Assembly: GCF_000765145.1 (NCBI RefSeq)
Contig: NZ_JMGA01000024.1
Location: forward strand, 1-64,000
Reading direction: 5' to 3'
DNA length: 64,000 nt
DNA from: Desulfosporosinus sp. HMP52
GTDB taxonomy: Bacteria > Bacillota > Desulfitobacteriia > Desulfitobacteriales > Desulfitobacteriaceae
The number at the start of each line of letters is the position of its first letter. The stretch's first letter is position 1. A program made the translations under genes and the position numbers. This document shows positions 1 to 8,898 of the stretch, piece after piece. The notes under the pieces were generated by a model. The model searched no databases, was not told where the DNA came from, and worked only from the letters and a program-made list of their open reading frames with translations.

Positions 1-41
1 TTTCAGCGAGATGGTTACACTTTAACAATCAATTGAATTAG

Positions 42-143
42 GGGGTCAAAATTGGATGAAAAACTGACCCCTTTTATCCAATAGTACCAGGGTCAGTTTT
101 GAGTGAAACTTTTATGAAAAAGGGGTCAATTTTCATTGACAAT
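42..143. repeat. Multiple terminal repeats, IS21-type element end
   Basis: Four related units occur in about 100 bases: GGGGTCAAAATTGG at 42, an inverted AAAACTGACCCC at 60, GGGTCAGTTTTGAG at 90 and GGGGTCAATTTTCATTGAC at 122. Such repeated transposase-binding motifs are typical of IS21-family ends. No istA or istB is seen on the right side, so this is either a truncated remnant or the edge of an element lying left of the window. Confidence 0.5.
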
Positions 144-296
144 CAACAATAGTTTCGCTCGCTCTTGTTTTCTTTTCTCCAATTTTTCTTGGTCTAGTTG
201 ATCATCATTTTCTGATTCGCGTACAAGTTCGTCATCTACTTCGTCCAACAAATCGTTCTGTACTAACTTTTCGACCGCATCTTCTCCATCACTCAT
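126..296 (-). CDS. Small acidic protein beside IS21-type end
   Basis: A 56-aa reading frame starts at the ATG preceded by an AGGAG box (start 296). An upstream in-frame extension exists but lacks a ribosome site. The product is highly charged: an acidic first half rich in Asp/Glu, then a Lys/Arg/Glu helix (EKLEKRKQERAKLL). The stop codon lies inside the terminal repeat of the IS21-type end, so the gene is probably a passenger of that element. No domain is recognised and no function is proposed. It may be no more than an IS remnant. Confidence 0.4.
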   Translation of the reverse strand: MSDGEDAVEKLVQNDLLDEVDDELVRESENDDQLDQEKLEKRKQERAKLLLIVNEN

Positions 297-889
297 CTCA
301 ATTCTCCTCACAAAGAACTCAAAATATGAAGTTGTCTTGGTGATGATGTCGCAACCAAAACTCCAACACACACCCAGAAATATACTTATCTACACATTTC
401 AACACTGAAGCTAATATCCCTTCCAAATATGGAATTTTATTATATATTTTTTTCTTCTTTGATATGGAAAATAAATTGTATAGTTCTGGACAGAGTTCTG
501 TCGATTCTCCCTTTTAGATGAGAGTTACAAAACTAAGCAAAGCTCACCATCTGCATTGAGCATTTTTAAACTTACCCTATCCAAGTGCAACCTCAATTTG
601 CAACGCCCCACTCCTAAACCAATTTGTAGAGCGCCCTTTCTTGCGCAAGAATTATTTAGTCTGTCTGCAAGATTACACTGTTTATTGGGGCATGCTCTAG
701 ACGAACAAATCGAAGGTAAAAGAACAGCTTTCAAACGGCATTATTATATCCGTTTGAATATATTAGCCAAATATTAAACATTTGTTTAACAGCTCCAAAG
801 ACCTCAAACATACTTATCTGAAACAGAGGGATAACCTTCTGACCGTTGAATCAGAACCACTCCACCCTTGAACAAAGAGAAAGAAGGGC
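297..889. other. Intergenic region without recognisable gene
   Basis: Very AT-rich stretch. Short open frames occur on both strands (about 70 codons at 525-777), but they are mutually antisense, lack good ribosome sites and look like nothing known. No RNA gene seen. Confidence 0.5.
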
Positions 890-1507
890 TTAATTACCCT
901 TCTGAACTTCGTGTTGGTTTACCAACTTATAAAATGTAGTTGTCTTCAAATTCAATTCCTGCATTGCTTTTTTAGCCGTAATCTCTTCACTTTTCCATCT
1001 TACATATACCTCATTGAATCCTTCTGGAAATGTAGCTTTTGGTCTACCTAAATGCTTTCCTTGTAATTTAGCAACTAAAATACCTTCTGCCTGTCTCGTC
1101 TTTATATTTGCCCGTTCCTGCTCTGCAACATAAGCAAGTACCTGTAATATAAGATCAGAAATAAATGTGCCGAGTAAATCTTTGTGTAAGGTTGTATCAA
1201 GCATTGACATATCTAACACTTTGATATCTGCTTTAATTTCCTGGGTAATATACTGCCATTCTTTAATTATTTCTTTATAATTCCTTCCCAAACGGTCGAT
1301 AGACTTAATAATAAGCAAATCACCTTCACGCAACGCGTTTTTTAGAATCTGATACTGAGGTCTATCAAAATCTTTACCACTTTGCTTATCTAACAATATA
1401 AACCTTTCATCAACACCAGCCTCAGTCAATGCTTTAATCTGCCTAGCTTCATTTTGATCTTTATCGCTCACTCTGCAATACCCATAAATCCTATTTGTAT
1501 TTGTCAT
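890..1507 (-). CDS. Serine recombinase (resolvase/invertase family)
   Basis: A 205-aa site-specific DNA recombinase of the small serine resolvase/invertase class. The N-terminal catalytic domain opens with YGYCRVS, giving the nucleophile Ser14, and contains the conserved IDRLGRN segment. A linker helix rich in Arg/Lys follows, and the last 45 residues form a helix-turn-helix DNA-binding domain (GRPKATFP onward). ATG 1507 is chosen because an AGGGAG box sits 8 bases upstream; a GTG three codons earlier overlaps that box. Family length is 180-210 aa, so it appears intact. Upstream inverted TTCGTAA motifs could be its recombination or operator site. It probably belongs to a mobile element; whether it resolves or inverts cannot be told. 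Confidence 0.9.
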   Translation of the reverse strand: MTNTNRIYGYCRVSDKDQNEARQIKALTEAGVDERFILLDKQSGKDFDRPQYQILKNALREGDLLIIKSIDRLGRNYKEIIKEWQYITQEIKADIKVLDMSMLDTTLHKDLLGTFISDLILQVLAYVAEQERANIKTRQAEGILVAKLQGKHLGRPKATFPEGFNEVYVRWKSEEITAKKAMQELNLKTTTFYKLVNQHEVQKGN

Positions 1508-1554
1508 AGCGAACACTCCCTATAATTTCCTTATATCCAAATTATAGCAAGTGT

Positions 1555-1615
1555 ATTCGTAAAGGTCAATGTGTTTTACGTTTATGTTCGTAATTGTTTT
1601 TGAACTTTTACGAAT
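1555..1615. promoter_or_regulatory. Candidate res site/operator of the resolvase
   Basis: A perfect inverted pair ATTCGTAAA (1555-1563) and TTTACGAAT (1607-1615) encloses a second pair TTACG (1576-1580) and CGTAA (1589-1593). The four TTCGTAA-like half sites lie 48-108 bases upstream of the resolvase start, where small serine recombinases often keep their crossover site and autoregulate. Function is inferred from position. Confidence 0.45.
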
Positions 1616-1715
1616 GTATATTTAGGCATATTTTTATGTTTTTTGTATATTTCCAAAGTTACACCTTTCCGAACACCAATAGCTCTAGATCGTCACGAAA
1701 TAAGGAGTTTGCAAA

Positions 1716-4700
1716 TTAATTTATGAGATCCTTCCCACAACAATTAGCAAAGTGCTGTTTGCTTCCACAAAAACACTTCTTTCCTATTTTCTTGCTACTG
1801 AATTTCGAATAGAAGTTCAGTCTATCTATTATTCTGTTAACTGCATCGTTAAATTCAATATCATTATCCTTCGATAAACGAATTAGATTATCTACAGCAA
1901 TAGGATGCCAAGTCTTTTTGTCAACTAAAAAAGCCCCGTTCATATATGACGTATAACCTTCGTTTACTTCACCAGTTAGCACCAAAGCTAATCCTTTTGT
2001 AAAATGGGCGATGCTCCTATAGTTCCTCTGAATAGCCGAATTAGCTGCCTCTATTGATTTGTCGTACTCCCCTTTAAAGCAGTAAGCATAAGCAAGGTTT
2101 TCCAAATATTCATCATGATTAAGTTCTTCCATTAAAGGAATAGCATCAATGAAAGAATCATTATTTAAAAGTTTTATTAAAGTGTTAATTTTTTCAACTT
2201 CCACTTCATTAATCTTAACTATTATTTCTATAGTTTGCTCTTCTTGCCAAAAGTTTCGTTTCTTCGCCATAAAATTTAACAAGATTGTAAATTGCACTTG
2301 ATCACCTTTGTCTTTTGACATATAATCAAGAACCTTTTCAATAGGATACCTATTCATACCTTCAAATGTATGTACCACTAAGTCATAAAAATCTTTTGCC
2401 CCATAACCGAAAAAATTCTTTCTTAGGGATAGGTTATGGTTTCGTTCATGTATATCTTTAATTAGGTTCTTATTACTTTTAGTATAGCTCTTAATTTTTA
2501 ATCTTTTCAAATCAAACCAATAAGGTAAAATGCCGAGGCACTTTGTCATGATCGTTTTTTCATGTTTGTCGTTCATATGTAGATAAACTTTTGTAACTTG
2601 CTTAGGAATTGTATTTTTAACATCTTGAATTAATGCGCTGCAAAGACTTTCTGTAAGCTCTTCTTCTTTAAGGTTTTTAATTTTTTCAATTGTATCTTCT
2701 TTAATCAAATAAGGGCAATCATCCGTATCTATTCTTAATATCGAAATAATCTTGCTAAACTTATAAATAAATCTTCCTGTTTCATGCTTAATATTTGGAG
2801 GAACTATTTTTATTGGTTCTTGACCACCTTCACCACTATATATTATAAGCCTTCGAAAACCTTCATCCTCCCACATTCTCATTAACCCATTAAATTTTAC
2901 TATTTCGGATATTTTTCCTGACATATTGCAGTTTAAGTTGAATGTAATCTCTTTAGACTCATCTCCTGCACTAATGTTGAATTCATAAGGATAGTGAACA
3001 GGTTCACTTATCACATCCTTCATAAGTTTGATTTTTAGTTCTCTTCTGCTACGATTAATATCAAAGTCGAATAGTACACTATGATTAAACTGCATACGTT
3101 CAATATTTGGCATAACTTTTAATGATATTAATCCGTTTTCGTGTATTTGGTTTAATTCATTATCACGATCAAACACTATATCTTTCATCGCAATATCTTT
3201 CGAGAATTCTATTGGAACACCTGCAATTCCTGAAGCAAACACCAACGTCATAAAATCAAGATTAGGCAATTGATTTTTTGTAATTGTAGTAGATACTGTA
3301 AACTTACCTCCTATAGATTCATCGCTACTTTTAAACGGATCAATTCCTTGTTCAAATAACTCAATCAATTCTCTTTTTTTTTCTGCTGCATCTGGAATTG
3401 AGGAACATATCTTTAGGAGGGGGAAAATATCATCTGAAAGTTTTCGTGCAATCGCCTGGGCGGCAAGATATGTTTCATTTTTTAGTTCCTGGGGATATTT
3501 TAATACATCAACACAAAGCGCGTGTAATAAACCTAAATCAAGAGTAACCCTCCTGTCAAAGTTTCCAAACTCATAGGGAGTATTTCTAGGGTCAAAAAAG
3601 TACTCAAGGCTTGTTGGGAAGTGAGTCAGTATTAGTATTCTATCCTCTCTATCACCTTCTGAATATGAAACTCCAAATCGATCATTAACATATTCATCAA
3701 AAGTTTGATTTAGGTAATTTTCAACAAACTTAGACCTTGTAAACTCCAATTCAGATTCAGTTCGAAGAAAGGTATATAGTAATACCTTGAAGTTCTTTTC
3801 TGACATATTTAACGAGTACCTGCCACCATCATCCATTATTATGGTCTTCATACTTTTTAACCTAATAATAGATTCACTAATTTCCTTTTGCCTGCGAGTG
3901 GATAATAGCTTTTCAAAAAGTTCTTGCTCGTTTACATTACCCTGGACTGCCAGATATAAACAAATCTCCTGATATACAACTTTCTCTGTATCGAGAATAA
4001 TTTCTATACTACTAATGAATATTCCATTTTTTTGAAATATAGACTTGAGCTCATCATACTTAGCTTTAATGCCACTGTATAGATCGATTACAGCATGCTC
4101 TAGTCTATTATTGGGGATTGTTGCTTTAATTTGGATAATATTCGTTTCTGGATCACGTGCTATGCCTGTACATATTTCATGCCTTTCATGATGAATTAAA
4201 CTCTCGGGTTTAACATCAAGGTATTTCTTAACTAATTCTGGAGCACGTTCCTCTAGTATATCTAATTCATCGCTCATTCTTAATATTGCTGCTAACAACC
4301 TAAGTCTTATTATATCTCCATATCCATAAGGTTCTTTTTCCGCAATTGAATCCAAATCGCGAACCCTGTGTCCTTCGACTATTTTAATTATTGCCTGCGC
4401 CTCTCTTTGTTCTAACATCAAGTCATCTCGATATGCATTAATAAAATCAGCAGATCGATACTGATGGCTATCTCTAACCTCCGCAGCATAGTCTTTTTCA
4501 TCCTGATACTTACTTTGACCCACCATTCCAATATCATGAATAAGTGTTGCTGAAATAAGTAAGAATTTTTCATCATCATTCAATAAAGTAATAATCTCAT
4601 TGAAACACGCACCAAATAGTTCCTCAACATTTAGAGAATGTTCAACAGTGTGCTCTGTATAATCAATATTAACATTTGTAGTTCTACTTAATAAGGGTGA

Positions 4701-4787
4701 TACTTTATCTTGTATTAAGTCAATTTTTTGTTTAAGTGAATTGTTAATAATACTTTTTCTTAACAACTGCTTTCTATTTCTTGTCAT
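1716..4787 (-). CDS. Large HD-domain protein with TPR-like repeats and C-terminal SEC-C zinc motif
   Basis: A 1023-aa soluble protein. The N-terminal part (about residues 40-180) has HD-superfamily metal residues: EHTVEH (His46, His50), LIHDIGM (His84-Asp85), EGHRVRD and RMSDELD. It resembles the HD-CE type of HD domain. The middle 600 residues are not recognised. Residues around 880-970 look like tetratricopeptide helices (LAYAYCFKGEYDKSIEAA). The end has a SEC-C zinc-binding motif, CFCGSKQHFANCC. HD domains of this type often hydrolyse nucleotides or phosphodiesters, and SEC-C tails often accompany nucleic-acid or chaperone functions. The start ATG has a GAGGGAAA box. It is monocistronic, between a resolvase and a lipoprotein gene. 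A defence or stress role is plausible but unproven. Confidence 0.75.
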   Translation of the reverse strand: MTRNRKQLLRKSIINNSLKQKIDLIQDKVSPLLSRTTNVNIDYTEHTVEHSLNVEELFGACFNEIITLLNDDEKFLLISATLIHDIGMVGQSKYQDEKDYAAEVRDSHQYRSADFINAYRDDLMLEQREAQAIIKIVEGHRVRDLDSIAEKEPYGYGDIIRLRLLAAILRMSDELDILEERAPELVKKYLDVKPESLIHHERHEICTGIARDPETNIIQIKATIPNNRLEHAVIDLYSGIKAKYDELKSIFQKNGIFISSIEIILDTEKVVYQEICLYLAVQGNVNEQELFEKLLSTRRQKEISESIIRLKSMKTIIMDDGGRYSLNMSEKNFKVLLYTFLRTESELEFTRSKFVENYLNQTFDEYVNDRFGVSYSEGDREDRILILTHFPTSLEYFFDPRNTPYEFGNFDRRVTLDLGLLHALCVDVLKYPQELKNETYLAAQAIARKLSDDIFPLLKICSSIPDAAEKKRELIELFEQGIDPFKSSDESIGGKFTVSTTITKNQLPNLDFMTLVFASGIAGVPIEFSKDIAMKDIVFDRDNELNQIHENGLISLKVMPNIERMQFNHSVLFDFDINRSRRELKIKLMKDVISEPVHYPYEFNISAGDESKEITFNLNCNMSGKISEIVKFNGLMRMWEDEGFRRLIIYSGEGGQEPIKIVPPNIKHETGRFIYKFSKIISILRIDTDDCPYLIKEDTIEKIKNLKEEELTESLCSALIQDVKNTIPKQVTKVYLHMNDKHEKTIMTKCLGILPYWFDLKRLKIKSYTKSNKNLIKDIHERNHNLSLRKNFFGYGAKDFYDLVVHTFEGMNRYPIEKVLDYMSKDKGDQVQFTILLNFMAKKRNFWQEEQTIEIIVKINEVEVEKINTLIKLLNNDSFIDAIPLMEELNHDEYLENLAYAYCFKGEYDKSIEAANSAIQRNYRSIAHFTKGLALVLTGEVNEGYTSYMNGAFLVDKKTWHPIAVDNLIRLSKDNDIEFNDAVNRIIDRLNFYSKFSSKKIGKKCFCGSKQHFANCCGKDLIN

Positions 4788-4970
4788 ACATTTCCCTCAC
4801 AATTAAATCTTTGACCATAAAGTTTATTTTTGGTCATGCACAAAACATATTTCCCCATAAAATAAATCTAGCAATATTTCGAATTGTGTCCTTTCCAGTG
4901 CTCTTATGATCTAAAACATTATTACCATTTCGACAAGTATTTTCCTTATTCCTCTTTGGAAAACAAAAAA

Positions 4971-4996
4971 CGCTCAAACCTCAATAGGTTTGAGCG
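4971..4996 (-). terminator. Rho-independent terminator
   Basis: Perfect 10-bp stem CGCTCAAACC/GGTTTGAGCG with a 6-base loop. An A-rich run just before it on the plus strand reads as a U-tract on the minus strand. It terminates transcripts coming from the lipoprotein gene at 5194-5628. Confidence 0.85.
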
Positions 4997-5193
4997 TAAA
5001 CATCAACATCTAAAGAAATTATCGTAGAATTACCACTGCTCTGTTGACAATGGTCGGTGATTTTCTCTAACTGGACTGCCCTTCATTTCCGTTAGCATAG
5101 TTCAAAGCAACATGTCATGGCTCTATTAGAAAGAGTTTAATGATTCAAGAATACTTTCGTTCGCCGCCAAAAAATTTACGCCGCGAATATAAA

Positions 5194-5628
5194 TTATTTG
5201 CTCTTATATCGTTCTTCTCCAGACTGTCGATTAATCTTCCACGACCCATTGATTTTTATCAGCTCATAAATAGACACGTAGAAGCTTGAACCATCGTCCC
5301 TGTGTACATATTCGATAACTGCTCTTTGGTCGCTGATATCTTTCCGAAGTGGTGTCAATATCATAGGTGGTGGAATCTTATTTTCTTCATATAAAGATAC
5401 AAATGTTTCATAGCCGCCCAAACCACTCTTTAGTCTATCTGTATGCATTGACCACATTTTCTCGTAGTTCTTCTTAGAAAGAGCTTCATGGTACGCTTCC
5501 ATAGTGGCTTCTGGAGTTTTAGCACTAACAGAAGAACTGGACGTCTGAGACGATCCACAGCCCCCAACAAACGATAGGGCAGTGATCATCAATATAGCTA
5601 TCAGAATTTTGCGAACTAACAACTTCAT
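5194..5628 (-). CDS. Lipoprotein with DUF4878/NTF2-like domain
   Basis: A 144-aa secreted lipoprotein. ATG 5628 is preceded by AAGGAG; an upstream in-frame TTG overlaps that box and is rejected. Residues 1-25 form a lipoprotein signal (MKLLVRK, a hydrophobic stretch, then the lipobox VGGC), so Cys is lipidated and the protein is anchored outside the membrane. The rest, beginning TPEATMEAYHEALSKKNYEKMWSMH, is typical of small NTF2-like DUF4878 lipoproteins, which form a cone-shaped fold of unknown ligand. It stands alone with its own terminator. Function unknown. Confidence 0.75.
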   Translation of the reverse strand: MKLLVRKILIAILMITALSFVGGCGSSQTSSSSVSAKTPEATMEAYHEALSKKNYEKMWSMHTDRLKSGLGGYETFVSLYEENKIPPPMILTPLRKDISDQRAVIEYVHRDDGSSFYVSIYELIKINGSWKINRQSGEERYKSK

Positions 5629-5957
5629 GATTGATGTCTCCTTCAATTATTCTTTTCAAATGTTGCTACGCAATCCAAGGATGATGAAGTGTTCAAACTG
5701 AGAATTTACTCTAGTTTAACCTAAGTTCTTTTACCAAGTGCGAATAATTTTAGTTGATAAATAACCTACAAATAATGCAGATATTGAATATATTAGTTTT
5801 ATTTAACGATTACATGTCTCCGATATTTGCCATTTTATCGAACTATCACCCACCACACCAGTTCCCCTTGTCCTTAGATTAAAGTCTCAATTTTCAAGTA
5901 AGAAGGGGGTGTATAGATTCGATTCCTTTGATCAAAAGAACACTGCTCCTTTCAAAT

Positions 5958-5997
5958 TGCAGACTATAGTCTGCAGATAACACTAGCTCATTATAAT
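5958..5997 (+). promoter_or_regulatory. Palindromic operator and -10 box of the XRE gene
   Basis: A perfect 18-bp palindrome TGCAGACTATAGTCTGCA (5958-5975) lies where the -35 box would be, 17 bases before a TATAAT at 5992-5997. The GACT/AGTC half sites are like the C-boxes bound by controller proteins of restriction-modification systems. The downstream gene encodes a small XRE protein of that type, so autoregulation is likely. Confidence 0.6.
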
Positions 5998-6041
5998 ATA
6001 CTTTTCTTGGTAAATAAATCTATTTTTTAAGCTGGAGTGCT

Positions 6042-6257
6042 ATGGAAAAGTATGTTAATGAGTTAATTCACTTTGGAAATAAAGTTCGTATACTTCGTGA
6101 GAGGGCAGGTTTTTCTCAAGAAACACTTAGTTTTAAGGCAAATTTACATCGAACATATATAAGTCAACTCGAGTTAGGTCAACGTAACCCTTCCTACACT
6201 ACACTTCTAAAATTAGCAAATGCTCTATCAGTTTCTGTTTCAGATTTAATGGATTGA
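6042..6257 (+). CDS. XRE-family regulator, controller (C) protein-like
   Basis: A 71-aa protein that is almost entirely one helix-turn-helix domain of the XRE/Cro type: residues 10-65, with GFSQETLSFKANLHRTYISQLELGQRNP as five-helix core (split here: GFSQETLSFKAN, then LHRTYISQLELGQRNP). The length and the HRTYISQLELG recognition helix match C proteins that time restriction-modification gene expression. CTGGAG lies 6 bases before ATG 6042. No methylase or restriction gene is seen next to it, so it may be an orphan left from a lost system. An ordinary phage- or toxin-type repressor is the alternative. Confidence 0.85.
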   Translation: MEKYVNELIHFGNKVRILRERAGFSQETLSFKANLHRTYISQLELGQRNPSYTTLLKLANALSVSVSDLMD

Positions 6258-6279
6258 TGATAAAAGTTCATACGACATG

Positions 6280-6312
6280 GTTCTCGATAAGAAGATAATC
6301 GAGAACTTTTTT
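6280..6312 (+). terminator. Rho-independent terminator of the XRE gene
   Basis: Perfect 9-bp stem GTTCTCGAT/ATCGAGAAC with a 9-base loop, followed by TTTTTT. It lies 22 bases after the XRE stop codon. Confidence 0.9.
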
Positions 6313-6774
6313 ATTTCCTCAGGATCGCTTTTCTCACAGACTTGTAATTTAGGATAAATTTAGGCTACTTACAACTCTTTCGTTCTGAAAAGTTTTTTGT
6401 AATTAAAGACAATATCATATTTTTACATTCAGAGAATTGTGTAGGATTTATTTTAGTTTTGTGTTTCAGGTCCTCCGTTGTAATATTAAGAACCGTCCTT
6501 GTTTGATTCATAACCCTGCAGATAAATAAAAAATGAGACTGAGGATCTAACGTGGGCAATTAGGAACCCTAGAGACCGATGCAGTTTTTAAGGGTTATGC
6601 GGGGTGATTTAATGCCTATGAGTCAATCGTGACATCTTCAACAAGCAAAACCCCTCACTCATACATCTACAAGCTCTTAGAAGGCAATTCTGAAGGCTTT
6701 ACAGCATAATAATAGTAATTTGTTGTTTCTCAAATCCAATATTACTAGGAAGGACAATTATTATTGAACAATAA

Positions 6775-6861
6775 AAAATACCCATCCTCTGTTAAAGAAT
6801 GAGTATTTTGCAAAACTAAACAACTGAATTTATCTGACCGATTTGACCGAATTTTGACCGA
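6775..6861. repeat. Hairpin and three TGACCGA repeats near tRNA-Val
   Basis: A weak stem (AAAATAC...GAGTATTTT, 6775-6809) is followed by three TGACCGA copies at 6835, 6844 and 6855. Read on the minus strand the repeats give a K-F-G-Q-I-G-Q-like peptide, similar to Gln/Lys-rich tails of some tyrosine integrases encoded next to tRNA genes. The stretch 6313-6994 has no other supportable gene. Confidence 0.35.
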
Positions 6862-6994
6862 CTACTTCCAGATACTAAGGGGTTTTTGTAGGTATTTAGC
6901 TGTTTTGTCGTTCAGCCCCACAATTTTTATTTATTCGCAAATCCGCCTGTACCAAGGCTTTCAGGGTCTCTATCCATCAATATTTACCTTTAAC

Positions 6995-7069
6995 TGGTGG
7001 GCGATACTGGTCTCGAACCAGTGGCCTCATCCGTGTGAAGGATGCGCTCTACCGCTGAGCTAATCGCCC
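6995..7069 (-). tRNA. tRNA-Val (anticodon CAC)
   Basis: Minus-strand cloverleaf: acceptor GGGCGAT/ATCGCCC, D-arm TTAGCTCAGCGGTAGAGC, anticodon stem CATCC/GGATG around loop TTCACAC (anticodon CAC, reads GUG), and T-arm CTGGTTCGAGACCAG. A discriminator A and an encoded CCA end follow at 6995-6997. The 3' end points to lower coordinates, the usual insertion side for integrative elements. Confidence 0.97.
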
Positions 7070-7111
7070 GAAGGATTTATGTATTCTATATTTCCGACAA
7101 AAATAAAATTC

Positions 7112-7141
7112 CCACCATTTATCCACATTGATAAATGGTGG
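7112..7141 (-). terminator. Probable terminator before tRNA-Val
   Basis: Perfect 12-bp stem CCACCATTTATC/GATAAATGGTGG with a 6-base loop. On the minus strand it is followed by AATTTTATTTTT. It would end transcripts of the kinase-helicase operon, 366 bases after its last stop, and insulate the tRNA gene. The 7142-7506 interval holds no recognisable gene. Confidence 0.7.
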
Positions 7142-7506
7142 CACTACCAGGATAAATGTTAATAAGATGTTCTTAATGTTCCAAATGTTCTATAAATTAC
7201 ATCCTACAAAAAATACCACAGTTTTTGGAGTTAGTCAATTATTAATTAGCTTAAATTACAATATGTTCGTATGTTGGCATACACCTGTTCGTATACAATT
7301 CTCAAGTCATCCTAACCGCGCCAGAGATCAATCTGTTAAATACCCTTCCCCTCACGTCAGAAAAATATTACAGCAACTTTCTTATGTACAATACCGAACG
7401 AGTTGACACTCTTCAGTGGTGCGACGGATTTTTTGAATCGAACGGTGTATCTCTGAAATGGTCCGTCCTGCTCATCATCTCAGATTTCTAATATGACTAA
7501 TTAACT

Positions 7507-8898
7507 CTATTTTACTTCCGAACGGTCAGATTGAATTAGGGCTCGTAAACTCTCCAGGGTTTGTTGAACTTTAAGAGCATCAAATGATATATCCGAAATC
7601 TCTCTCAGTAAATAGCGGCACATATTGTCTTTTACTAATTCATATAAAGAGTTTATTACAAAACCACCCGGGCTGCATACTATTTGAGTGTAATTAATTT
7701 TCTTGTCAGACGTTAAAGGACAAAAACTGATATTGTGTCTACTTTTATGGTTTCTTAGTTGAGTGAGTAAATACTGTTGAGATTTATCAACTCCATATTC
7801 ATCGTTATTATAGATAAGTGTTATTTTTGTATTAGCTAGAATTCCAATAATGGTATTCGTAATGGCATTATCCTGCAAAAGTGATCTGATACGAGAAGAA
7901 GCAATGATTAACTCCCTAGGCTTGTATTGTTGGCATTCAGTTAGAATGTCCGTCAATTCTCCATCAAGAAGGTATCGATCTTTATAGTACAAAGACTCAA
8001 TTTCATCTATAGGTATCGCCGTTTTTGACCTTTTCTGTAGCACGGACATAAGATCAATTAGCGCTTCGTTTTTTGCCGAATCATTTTGATGTACATTGGA
8101 TTTTTGCTGAGCAATAAAACCCCTGTTAGTTTCAAACAATAAACTCGTGCTCGTAACGTTTTTGGAAATCTGCATATTAGCGATAAGTGAGTAATTAGAA
8201 GAGTTTTCTTCCTTAGTATCAAATATCAGTAGTAAGGAAGAGTCTTCCTCGTTAACATACACAAAACAGCCAACTGCTAGATATTTGATATTTAGATATG
8301 CAATATCAAGTATTCGATAAAGTGATTTTTCCTTTAATTTTCTTGATATAAAAAAATCTTCCTCTTTGTCTTTGTCATACATTTGCTCAATTATAGGGAA
8401 TTTATCTCTCAGAAATTGTATATCCAATTCGATATTTTGGTCAAGATGTGCAAATCCTGGGGTAGGCCTATCGAGGAATCGTCCGTTACTATAATTCTCA
8501 ATATCACCTGTTACCATATTAACAAATAGTTCATTAAGTTGGCTTTTTTTAATAGTAACCTTTGTCAGTTCCTGTAGTGCATTTTTACCTTTTACTGTTA
8601 ATATAAGCGACATTTCAGATACATCTATAAGGTTCGCTAAAGCCATTTCTGCAATAACTTCTTTATAAATGTCAATCTCCAATCCGAGTAAAGTTGCCAT
8701 CCTTTCAATGTCATCTACCCCGACAGATAGGTATTTAAGGACTGTTTCATAGACAAAAGATAATGGCGTTACTGTTCTTTCTAGAATACTAACTCCAATT
8801 TCTTTATATGGAATAAAGACATTCGTTCTTTTCACGAAAGAATACCCAACGTTTTTAGGAGGAACATACTCGCCAATAGAGTCAAGCAGATGTTTCAT
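7507..8898 (-). CDS. Partner protein of kinase-helicase: winged-helix N-terminus, PLD-like C-terminal fold without catalytic residues
   Basis: A 463-aa soluble protein not assigned to a named family. Residues about 45-115 read as a winged-helix (VYETVLKYLSVGVDDIERMA ... LILTVKGKNALQEL), like transcription-factor or restriction-associated wHTH domains. Residues about 330-440 (PRELIIASSRIRSLL ... TQIVCSPGGFVINSL) resemble a phospholipase-D-like fold, but no HxK motif is visible, so catalysis is unlikely. The ATG abuts the stop codon of the upstream kinase-helicase gene (TAAATG), with GGGAG in that gene's last codons, so the two are translationally coupled and probably act as one complex. It may recognise DNA or a partner that triggers the kinase. 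Confidence 0.65.
   Translation of the reverse strand: MKHLLDSIGEYVPPKNVGYSFVKRTNVFIPYKEIGVSILERTVTPLSFVYETVLKYLSVGVDDIERMATLLGLEIDIYKEVIAEMALANLIDVSEMSLILTVKGKNALQELTKVTIKKSQLNELFVNMVTGDIENYSNGRFLDRPTPGFAHLDQNIELDIQFLRDKFPIIEQMYDKDKEEDFFISRKLKEKSLYRILDIAYLNIKYLAVGCFVYVNEEDSSLLLIFDTKEENSSNYSLIANMQISKNVTSTSLLFETNRGFIAQQKSNVHQNDSAKNEALIDLMSVLQKRSKTAIPIDEIESLYYKDRYLLDGELTDILTECQQYKPRELIIASSRIRSLLQDNAITNTIIGILANTKITLIYNNDEYGVDKSQQYLLTQLRNHKSRHNISFCPLTSDKKINYTQIVCSPGGFVINSLYELVKDNMCRYLLREISDISFDALKVQQTLESLRALIQSDRSEVK

Noticed and set aside
525-777. Overlapping open frames of about 70 codons on both strands
   Set aside because: Antisense to each other, no ribosome site, no recognisable motif.
6365-6559. 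64-codon frame on the minus strand
   Set aside because: TTG start without ribosome site and no similarity to known proteins.
7128-7406. 92-codon frame after tRNA-Val
   Set aside because: Starts inside the terminator hairpin; composition is not protein-like.
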